Below, in pieces: positions 63,901 to 64,000 of a stretch of 64,000 nucleotides of DNA. Source of the DNA: Patiria miniata. Lineage: Eukaryota > Echinodermata > Asteroidea > Valvatida > Asterinidae. Position numbers and translations under genes: made by a program. The stretch's first letter is position 1. Each line of letters starts with the position of its first letter. Below the pieces are notes generated by a model. That model was not told where the DNA came from, did no database searches, and saw nothing but the letters and a program-made list of their open reading frames with translations. Location: the NCBI RefSeq assembly GCF_015706575.1, contig NW_024037059.1, positions 41,081,058 through 41,145,057 on the forward strand, written 5' to 3'.

Positions 63901-64000
63901 TCTTTCTATTGCATGAGGTACTCACCTCCAGTAGTTTAATACTGAATGCTTGTTTAACATCAGGGAGTAGCTCTGGCGTGTCTAGGGTGACTGCATAGCG
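6302..64000 (-). CDS. LAMA1/2: laminin subunit alpha (alpha-1/alpha-2 type), 3' half, 37 exons
   Basis: Basement-membrane heterotrimer subunit. Exons from 5' to 3': 63926-64000 (cut by window edge), 63640-63761, 63199-63316, 62763-62876, 62260-62387, 61554-61643, 61140-61339, 60221-60363, 59823-59930, 58894-59005, 58105-58267, 57355-57562, 57037-57153, 56370-56527, 55587-55725, 54906-55116, 54167-54349, 53620-53774, 53312-53455, 52297-52427, 51503-51683, 50473-50600, 48835-49006, 47048-47192, 46600-46723, 45725-45845, 45318-45497, 43794-43942, 43150-43332, 42359-42453, 39892-40054, 24312-24510, 23409-23567, 22591-22744, 21804-21934, 21140-21362, 6302-6447. All joins keep phase and sum to 5472 nt (1823 residues plus TAG at 6302-6304). 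Domains: L4 end, LE repeats, coiled coil (about residues 283-848), LG1-LG5 (849-1823). The CTGLLL start of the coil and the CACP..NFSP LE signature match vertebrate alpha-1/alpha-2 chains. The N-terminal half is outside the window. Confidence 0.93.
6584..12423. repeat. 68 bp satellite array, about 85 copies, in last laminin intron
   Basis: Tandem units, usually 68 bp, built on AAGGTTAACCCCTTACAAT, then TTTTTCATAAAAATCTGATT, then TTGCCCAATTTTGC and an A-run. Main variants carry TTTTCCAGAAACGTCTGATT plus a CCCAGTTTTAGC block, or TTTTTAATAAACATCCAATT. Variant order repeats over many units, so the array has higher-order structure. Edge units are the most diverged. No coding frame. Confidence 0.97.
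12424..13109. other. intron sequence flanking the satellite
   Basis: AT-rich. Just right of the array, at about 12476-12488, AAGGGGTTAGCC is an inverted version of the satellite box. I see no other feature. Confidence 0.5.
13110..13365. mobile_element. 256 bp MITE with CATGGGCGTCGC ends, copy 1
   Basis: Ends are CATGGGCGTCGC and GCGACGCCCATG. The inside has paired poly-G and poly-C tracts. A copy of the same length (256 bp) lies at 37238-37493. Flanking 8-mers do not match well, so the target-site duplication is undecided. The open frames through it are by-products of the repeat. Confidence 0.8.
13366..14163. other. intron sequence with poly-C tracts
   Basis: Non-coding. It contains long C runs near 13657 and 13769 with 'ctggatccaccctg' between, probably a decayed hAT-like MITE, but I cannot place its ends. 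Confidence 0.4.
14164..14225. repeat. 62 bp near-perfect inverted repeat (hairpin)
   Basis: Two 29-base arms (CTCGTTAGCACTTAATGATC... and its complement) around a 4-base loop, with one A/G difference. It could be a short foldback element or a small-RNA hairpin; the sequence cannot decide. Confidence 0.75.
14379..14583. mobile_element. left half of a mariner-like MITE (TGTGACCTGTTCTGTC family)
   Basis: Preceded by TA. It matches the reverse complement of the right half of the complete copy at 60632-61054 and stops abruptly after 'cgtcacaaaaca'. Its missing half is at 20177-20391. Confidence 0.8.
14584..20176. other. 5.6 kb segment inserted into a MITE
   Basis: Bounded on both sides by the two halves of one MITE, so it appears to be an insertion. 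It has no long reading frame I recognise, no obvious terminal inverted repeats and no clear target duplication. It includes a CpG-rich part (about 14820-16050), several TAGGCCTA motifs, poly-A runs at 16249, 16593 and 17640, and an AT-rich remainder with nothing identifiable. Confidence 0.55.
14820..16050 (+). promoter_or_regulatory. CpG-rich region with a candidate first exon
   Basis: Clearly richer in CpG than the surrounding intron. A plus-strand ATG at about 15520 opens a 16-codon stretch ([16 protein letters not shown]) ending at a consensus donor (TTCAAG|GTGAGA). It could be a promoter and first exon of a plus-strand transcript, possibly an upstream exon of the nested receptor gene. No following exon was identified, so this is speculative. 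Confidence 0.25.
20177..20391. mobile_element. right half of the split mariner-like MITE
   Basis: Continues the element from 14379-14583: it starts at 'atttctttaactg' and ends 'aacaggtcaca' followed by TA. The two halves total 420 bp against 423 bp for the complete copy. Confidence 0.8.
20650..20750 (-). repeat. duplicated copy of the donor end of laminin exon 36
   Basis: CTGGAAAACCTCCAA with the preceding 'ctatatttttcca...taac' copies the end of exon 21140-21362 and its donor. The adjoining 'ggggactaactttccttaga' resembles 'ggggactgacgttcctatga' near 20801, so a block was duplicated in tandem. Confidence 0.6.
20860..21105. mobile_element. mariner-like MITE, CAGGGTGAGTAAAA family
   Basis: Ends CAGGGTGAGTAAAA and TTTTACTCACCCTG, flanked by TA. 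The core (TTGAAAAGTACATGAGTGAT) is shared with 49875-50343. It is inserted only about 35 bp from the donor of laminin exon 21140-21362. Confidence 0.8.
21440..21590 (+). mobile_element. SINE tail fragment
   Basis: 'ccaggcaagacactttatca' and 'caattgcctctttccaccga' resemble the body of the SINE at 47370-47700. The tRNA-like head is not clear. Confidence 0.4.
22263..22510. mobile_element. TA-flanked MITE, CTCCGTTCACAAGTACC family, copy 1
   Basis: Flanked by TA (22261-22262 and 22511-22512). The right end GCCCTCTTTTGTTCGCACAC and the left end match the copy at 40286-40624. Confidence 0.7.
22591..40054 (-). CDS. laminin alpha: LG3-LG4 linker and LG4 domain, exons 31-34
   Basis: Exons 39892-40054 (Ser/Thr-rich linker, then CALAREPS and the first LG4 strand), 24312-24510, 23409-23567 and 22591-22744. 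The linker exon is short and easily missed. Without it the phases of 42359-42453 and 24312-24510 do not match; with it they do. Motifs: [29 protein letters not shown] and TPC. A 15.4 kb intron (24511-39891) splits the domain and holds the 5-HT1-like receptor on the other strand. LG4-5 is the dystroglycan/heparin-binding pair in vertebrates. Confidence 0.9.
22860..22940. repeat. 81 bp sequence also present at 25162-25243
   Basis: From 'aaattccaaagtatcagtac' to 'aggccgcgtatcttt', almost identical to 25162-25243. Both lie in laminin introns in the same orientation. Family unknown. Confidence 0.8.
22976..23212. repeat. tandem duplication, about 120 bp unit, CpG-rich
   Basis: Two copies of a unit with 'gccatcaccctcgggcagca' and 'ctcgctcgctgcgagcgggt' (GCTCGCTGCGAGC is palindromic). 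The unit is much richer in CpG than the surrounding intron. Confidence 0.8.
23760..24311. repeat. ATTCCCAYTGA minisatellite carrying partial copies of laminin exon 32
   Basis: Degenerate 11-12 bp motifs (ATTCCCATTGA, GGATTCCAATT). Within it, near 24005-24055 and 24163-24210, are two extra copies of the last 45-50 bp of exon 24312-24510 ('atgccactgtccatcatcaa'). The unit of about 160 bp was duplicated in tandem with the exon end. Confidence 0.75.
24511..27095. other. intron sequence
   Basis: Holds the second copy of the 81 bp repeat (25162-25243), a poly-C tract near 25673, and CTGACGA...stem...GAAAC at 25997-26027, which resembles an imperfect hammerhead core. Nothing coding was recognised. 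Confidence 0.45.
27096..27382. mobile_element. hAT-like MITE, CAAGGGCGGATCC family, copy 1
   Basis: Ends CAAGGGCGGATCC and GGATCCGCCCTTG with an exact 8 bp target duplication GTCAAACC (27088-27095 and 27383-27390). Long G and C tracts lie next to the ends. Related copies are at 38747-39075 and 62514-62751. Confidence 0.88.
27383..28450. other. intron sequence
   Basis: AT-rich at 27520-27890, with a C tract near 28000. No gene or assignable element. Confidence 0.4.
28451..28658. repeat. about 207 bp interspersed repeat, copy 1
   Basis: Begins AGGGCTCGCTCAAT. It closely matches 36950-37157 over its whole length, including 'tctgtaggagaactgcaact'. I see no clear terminal inverted repeats; family unknown. 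Confidence 0.8.
28659..30305. other. intron sequence
   Basis: Two chance reading frames of about 100 and 90 codons lie on the plus strand (28833-29153, 29617-29889). I recognise no domain or splice pattern in them and do not call them genes. Confidence 0.4.
30306..30451. mobile_element. mariner-like MITE, short CAGGGYGAGT copy
   Basis: Ends CAGGGCGAGTCAAAA and TTGCTCACCCTG, flanked by TA. It is 146 bp and related in its ends to 20860-21105. Confidence 0.65.
30660..31380. repeat. four-copy degenerate tandem repeat, about 180 bp unit
   Basis: 'gttattttgcaac..gtcctgta..gacagggttt' recurs near 30674, 30850, 31018 and 31205. 'ttttccaaggcacttaacta' variants recur near 30818, 30965, 31155 and 31342. 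Copies are strongly diverged. It ends about 1.7 kb upstream of the receptor start. Confidence 0.7.
31625..31705 (+). mobile_element. tRNA-derived SINE head
   Basis: GCATAGCTCAGTTGGTAGAG (A box) and GGTTGCAGGTTCAAAC (B box). The acceptor-stem ends do not pair, so it is probably a SINE, not a tRNA gene. Confidence 0.6.
32432..32505 (+). mobile_element. tRNA-like SINE fragment
   Basis: CTGTGGCTGAGTGGTCGTAA resembles a Leu/Ser-type A box region, and the following arm is long. The B box is weak (GAGGCCCGGCTC). It sits 550 bp upstream of the receptor. Confidence 0.35.
33058..34488 (+). CDS. serotonin 5-HT1-like G protein-coupled receptor, intronless, nested in laminin intron
   Basis: A 476-residue class A receptor. 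Seven membrane segments are visible: N52 (TM1 GN), D80 (TM2), C107 and C183 for the disulfide, amine-binding D114 in TM3, DRY 131-133, W159, S195/T196 in TM5 with [13 protein letters not shown] closely like 5-HT1A, P203, CWLPFF 376-381 and NPILY 414-418. Cys435 after helix 8 may be palmitoylated. NIS and NLS at 15 and 19 are N-glycosylation sites. The third inner loop is long (about 215-357), as in Gi-coupled 5-HT1 receptors. The start at 33058 has a good Kozak context (acaATGG). An in-frame ATG at 32995 would add 21 residues but has a poor context. The TM7 position that is Asn in vertebrate 5-HT1A is Leu here. Octopamine or dopamine D2-like receptors are less likely. Confidence 0.88.
   Translation: MDGSTTAILYSTDLNISSNLSGTTDLTVHFTPREWLLLVGLSLMILCVIFGNILILVAVFKHRPLQTPPVYLIASLAASDLMVGLMVMPISLTQELTVEWKFGVAVCDIWISLDVLCCTASILNLCVIALDRYWAITKPLKYKPKRTPSRMLIMIVAVWVISIMISTTPLFGWRTEIRDPLTCMISQNQVYTIFSTFGAFFIPMTIMMVVYARIFVEARKRIHGKKNLVQTPLGSSCGSPGRRSTADFPRKISSFLRRISTSEPMIDEMSSTSNVSKKPVTYNSRRRKSSPGLPIADASILQSPTHVRSPQRSSIHNSYTSLAVKQSQDQGSQLTLTVPCSPFIQQRIMQRRNLASAREQKAVKTLAIVTGTFLVCWLPFFINALVIPFCPQCHLPAFWNSLFLWLGYFNSMINPILYTKFNKDFKDAFSKLLHCPKRHNSTHRRVPMSPYRGVNGSRRLSHSHLPDTNGLRESQL
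34489..36009 (+). other. receptor 3' UTR and downstream intron sequence
   Basis: No reading frame of note. AATAAA occurs at 35332 and 35437 and could serve the receptor transcript. A poly-C tract lies near 35800. Confidence 0.45.
36010..36330. repeat. tandem duplication, about 170 bp unit
   Basis: Two diverged copies sharing 'ggtcattaa', 'acacaat', 'attcattag', 'gtaaacaa.ttattta' and 'gtaaacat.aaatta'. Flanking unique sequence shows no other structure. Confidence 0.65.
36450..36800. mobile_element. piggyBac-like MITE, one end missing
   Basis: TTAA at 36446-36449, then CCCTAAAAGG. The inside matches 52826-53183 ('gtatacgtcgtgtacacaga', 'ccgagatcttaggggagg'). The right terminal repeat is absent or decayed. 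Confidence 0.65.
36950..37157. repeat. about 207 bp interspersed repeat, copy 2
   Basis: Near-full-length match to 28451-28658 in the same orientation, with scattered substitutions and a 3 bp difference near the start. Confidence 0.8.
37238..37493. mobile_element. 256 bp MITE with CATGGGCGTCGC ends, copy 2
   Basis: Same ends, same length and same internal G/C tracts as 13110-13365. Flanking 8-mers CAAACAGG and CAAACGAG agree at 6 of 8 positions, which hints at a hAT-type duplication but does not prove it. Confidence 0.8.
37494..37894. other. intron sequence
   Basis: Nothing identifiable between the MITE and the SINE. Confidence 0.4.
37895..38172 (-). mobile_element. tRNA-derived SINE, GGTTGGCGYAGYGG family, copy 1
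   Basis: The minus-strand head reads GGTTGGCGTAGCGG with B box GGGTTCGAATCCC. The body has GGGTTTTC and CCCAGAATATT-like blocks. The tail is shared with 59121-59405, which is the same family on the other strand. Confidence 0.8.
38173..38738. other. intron sequence
   Basis: No gene or repeat recognised. Confidence 0.4.
38747..39075. mobile_element. hAT-like MITE, CAAGGGCGGATCC family, copy 2
   Basis: Exact 8 bp target duplication ATTAGCAG (38739-38746 and 39076-39083). Ends CAAGGGCGGATCC and GGATCTGCCCTTG. Internal match to copy 1 in the opposite orientation. Confidence 0.88.
39312..39585 (-). mobile_element. tRNA-derived SINE, copy 1 of a second family
   Basis: Body motifs 'gatggcatgccagtccattg' and 'ttgcccatggacaca' and a tRNA-like head at the right (TTCGAACTCCTGACC on plus). 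Same family as 44060-44350, same orientation. Confidence 0.75.
40286..40624. mobile_element. TA-flanked MITE, TGGGCTCCGTGC family, copy 2
   Basis: Ends TGGGCTCCGTGC and GCACGGAGCCCA-like, flanked by TA (40284-40285, 40625-40626). Matches 22263-22510 at both ends. Confidence 0.75.
40625..41438. other. intron sequence
   Basis: An inverted pair is present: 'ggggcaagctcttgcatagt...' (about 40832) against '...gctagcataaggcttgcccc' (about 40938-40959), with 'gaccaaagacactgttgcta' and 'tagtaacagtctctttggtc' outside. This is probably a decayed foldback element. No genes. Confidence 0.5.
41439..41673. repeat. 235 bp foldback with direct repeats inside each arm
   Basis: GGGAATAAAT at the left and ATTTATTCCC at the right; the arms pair across the whole length. 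Each arm contains two copies of a block of about 38 bp (TTAGAGTCTGGGTGCTGATA...). Confidence 0.85.
41674..42120. mobile_element. element with ATTCATAAATACC end, copy 1
   Basis: Abuts the foldback. Its left end (CATTCATAAATACC..TTCGG) and right end (TGACGGGCTCTCGACCAATA) match 46018-46346 in reverse orientation. Confidence 0.55.
42359..45497 (-). CDS. laminin alpha: LG3 domain, exons 27-30
   Basis: Exons 45318-45497, 43794-43942, 43150-43332 and 42359-42453, about residues 1231-1432. Visible are [38 protein letters not shown] and the closing Cys in IGKCSIV. After this come PIPPSDIT and the LG3-LG4 linker exon. Acceptor and donor phases agree with both neighbours. Confidence 0.9.
42702..42931. 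mobile_element. possible hAT-like MITE with CAGGGGCAGATCCAG ends
   Basis: Ends CAGGGGCAGATCCAG and CTGGATCTGAGCCTG, with a very long G tract inside. No exact target duplication found. It lies between laminin exons 29 and 30. Confidence 0.5.
44060..44350 (-). mobile_element. tRNA-derived SINE, copy 2 of the second family
   Basis: Shares 'gatgccagtccattgca', 'cttgcccaaggacaca' and 'atatggccagcagctggatt' with 39312-39585. Confidence 0.75.
44637..44761. mobile_element. small MITE, AATTACTTGGCT family, copy 1
   Basis: Contains 'aattacttggctcc..ttccaattacacat' and 'ggccacagccaagtcattcg', the same ends and interior as 53186-53311. Confidence 0.6.
45080..45250 (-). mobile_element. retroelement-end-like fragment with AACGTCGAG and GAAGACGGTCAGAG motifs
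   Basis: On the minus strand it reads CTGAAGACGGTCAGAGCATA, then GGAACGTCGAGT. This pattern resembles tails of Penelope-like elements with hammerhead motifs. Assignment is tentative. Confidence 0.3.
45725..49006 (-). CDS. laminin alpha: LG2 domain, exons 23-26
   Basis: Exons 48835-49006, 47048-47192, 46600-46723 and 45725-45845, about residues 1043-1230. Motifs include [17 protein letters not shown], a [11 protein letters not shown] strand, AYLHVGG and PFYGCIKFF with a second Cys near the end. Exon 48835-49006 has two acceptors six bases apart (after 49006 or after 49000), both in frame. The longer form is used here. Confidence 0.9.
46018..46346. mobile_element. element with ATTCATAAATAC ends, copy 2
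   Basis: Terminal inverted repeats CATTCATAAATAC and GTATTTATGAATG. 'cctattggtcaagagccgtca' is shared with 41674-42120. It lies in the intron between laminin exons 25 and 26. Confidence 0.6.
47370..47700 (+). mobile_element. tRNA-derived SINE, third family
   Basis: Clear A box (TGTGGTCTAGCGGTAGAGCA) and B box (GGTTCGAGCCCC), then 'cttgagtaaggcgctttacc' and a T-rich end (CCTTTTACTTTACC). Complete-looking. Confidence 0.8.
47735..48479. mobile_element. mariner-like element, non-autonomous, 745 bp
   Basis: TA at both sides; ends CAGGATGGTCCAAAAAAGTT and TTTTTTTGGACCATTCTG; the inverted repeats extend over 'cagatttctcagaa'. The middle (about 47960-48280) has 'agctggttttcattagggac', which may be a separate insertion. 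No transposase frame. Confidence 0.75.
49049..49432. mobile_element. Harbinger-like MITE, copy 2
   Basis: Ends GGCCAAAAAAAAAAATAAGTCGG-like and the complement, with TTA at both sides (49046-49048, 49433-49435). Inner subterminal GTCTCTGGTC / GACCAGAGAC pairs. It starts about 40 bp from laminin exon 48835-49006. Confidence 0.75.
49875..50343. mobile_element. mariner-like foldback, long-arm version of the CAGGGTGAGT family
   Basis: Arms of about 200 bp pair with each other (for example 'cactttcaaaatctagaata' with 'tatcctagattttgaaagtg'). The ends resemble 20860-21105. The right end has drifted (CACCCTATT). Confidence 0.75.
50473..53455 (-). CDS. laminin alpha: LG1 domain, exons 19-22
   Basis: Exons 53312-53455, 52297-52427, 51503-51683 and 50473-50600, about residues 849-1042. 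The order is that of a laminin G fold: IKVSMY start, a NLLFYI strand, WYRIEA, MFVGG, then [10 protein letters not shown] and the closing Cys. The donor of exon 53312-53455 coincides with the end of a small MITE (53186-53311). LG1-3 normally pack on the coil end to form the integrin-binding head; this is family knowledge, not seen here. Confidence 0.9.
52600..52690 (+). mobile_element. tRNA-like SINE fragment
   Basis: 'atggttaggtgttcagattt' and B box GGGTTCGAGTCCCAAA. Arms incomplete. Confidence 0.45.
52826..53183. mobile_element. piggyBac-like MITE, complete
   Basis: TTAA at both sides (52822-52825 and 53184-53187). Inverted repeats CCCTAAAGGGGCCGGG / CCCGGCCCCTTTAGGG, 358 bp. The CCC start and TTAA duplication are diagnostic of piggyBac-type insertion. 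A related partial copy is at 36450. Confidence 0.88.
53186..53311. mobile_element. small MITE, AATTACTTGGCT family, ending at a laminin donor
   Basis: Inverted ends AAGCCACATCCGAATTACTT / AAGTAATTTGAACGTGGCCTT. Its right end abuts laminin exon 53312-53455, so the minus-strand donor GTAAGGCCACG is built from the element end. It also abuts the TTAA of the piggyBac-like MITE. Confidence 0.65.
53620..60363 (-). CDS. laminin alpha: long-arm coiled coil (domains II and I), exons 8-18
   Basis: Eleven exons (60221-60363 to 53620-53774), about residues 283-848. It starts with a Cys pair ([12 protein letters not shown]), the usual site of interchain disulfides where alpha, beta and gamma chains meet. 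Heptad-rich, charged sequence follows, with many potential N-glycosylation sites (for example NFS, NIT, NAT, NST). It ends in [15 protein letters not shown] just before LG1, close to the conserved vertebrate end of domain I. In the last exon the acceptor giving a consistent phase is the TAG at 53775-53777, not the CAG four bases further in. Confidence 0.9.
55245..55440 (-). mobile_element. SINE fragment
   Basis: 'gggagtatacagcttgatgc', 'caataaccatctctgccctc' and a B box complement GGACTCGAACCC. Related to 61815-62020. Confidence 0.65.
56007..56172. repeat. 166 bp palindrome with perfect 51 bp arms
   Basis: From GCAAAAAAATAG to CTATTTTTTTGC; the arms contain GACGTTTCGACCCTAG. The 60-odd bp spacer is AT-rich. 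The GTCGAAACGTC motif recalls Penelope-like element ends. It lies in a laminin coiled-coil intron. Confidence 0.85.
59121..59405 (+). mobile_element. tRNA-derived SINE, GGTTGGCGYAGYGG family, copy 2
   Basis: Head CAGGTTGGCGCAGTGGCTTT, B box GGGTTCGATTCC, body CCGTGGGTTTTCCCC, tail of ATAATAATAATAAG. Same family as 37895-38172 in reverse orientation. Confidence 0.85.
60632..61054. mobile_element. mariner-like MITE, complete copy of TGTGACCTGTT family
   Basis: TA at both sides; ends TGTGACCTGTTTTGTCAAAA and TTTTGACAGAACAGGTCACA. 423 bp. Serves as the intact reference for the split copy at 14379-14583 plus 20177-20391. Confidence 0.85.
61140..64000 (-). CDS. laminin alpha: end of L4 domain and following LE (EGF-like) repeats, exons 1-7
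   Basis: Exons 63926-64000, 63640-63761 and the start of 63199-63316 carry the L4 (laminin IV type A) core. This includes the [20 protein letters not shown] stretch that is characteristic of the domain. From [13 protein letters not shown] (end of 63199-63316) through 61140-61339 there are Cys-rich LE repeats. The CVPCVC..GHSD..C, CQHNTTG..C..C..GFYG, CACP and [11 protein letters not shown] motifs occur in the family order. Residues 1 to about 282 of the visible chain. These rods space the short arm; no nidogen-binding motif can be assigned here. Confidence 0.9.
61815..62020 (-). mobile_element. SINE fragment with ATAATAATAATA edge
   Basis: 'ataataataataggttcttc', 'ggggagtatacagctcaatg' and 'caaccatctctgccctcaca'. 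Related to 55245-55440. The tRNA-like part is missing. Confidence 0.6.
62514..62751. mobile_element. hAT-like MITE, CAAGGGCGGATCC family, copy 3 (diverged)
   Basis: Ends CAATGGCCGATCC and GGATCCACCCTTG. The interior matches copy 2 ('gtacaccaccatcttttcct'). Flanking 8-mers TTTACAGT and TTTATAAT agree at 6 of 8. It ends 11 bp from laminin exon 62763-62876. Confidence 0.8.

Overview
This is animal genomic DNA with spliced genes, large introns and dense short DNA transposons and tRNA-derived SINEs. The gene set (an AKAP7-like 2H phosphoesterase, a laminin alpha chain of the alpha-1/alpha-2 type and an intronless 5-HT1-like receptor) together with the repeat style (many small MITEs with long poly-G/poly-C tracts, frequent TAGGCCTA motifs) suggests a marine invertebrate, probably a deuterostome such as an echinoderm, hemichordate or cephalochordate. 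The exact group cannot be fixed from the sequence alone.

Layout. Bases 237-1988 (+) hold the last three recognisable exons of an AKAP7-like gene that enters from the left. A roughly 4.3 kb AT-rich intergenic stretch with a degenerate minisatellite and one MITE follows. The rest of the window, 6302-64000 (-), is the 3' half of one laminin alpha gene. I could place 37 exons with consensus splice sites and matching phases. They total 5472 nt, encoding 1823 residues plus a stop: the end of an L4 domain, a run of laminin EGF-like repeats, the long coiled coil, then LG1-LG5. The 5' half lies beyond the right edge. The AKAP7-like gene and the laminin gene are convergent.

The laminin introns hold everything else. 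The last intron (6448-21139, 14.7 kb) carries a 5.8 kb satellite of 68 bp units with higher-order structure. It also carries a 5.6 kb segment that splits a mariner-like MITE cleanly in two. The 15.4 kb intron between LG4 exons (24511-39891) contains a complete, intronless 476-residue 5-HT1-like receptor on the opposite strand (33058-34488).

Several MITE families occur in more than one copy with readable target-site duplications: TWA (Harbinger-like), 8 bp (hAT-like), TTAA (piggyBac-like) and TA (Tc1/mariner-like). Three places show repeat activity touching laminin splice sites: a copied exon end with its donor near 24.0-24.3 kb, another near 20.7 kb, and a small MITE whose end supplies intron-side bases of the donor at 53310-53311. 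I saw no CRISPR array, no convincing intact tRNA or rRNA gene, and no retrovirus-like element.
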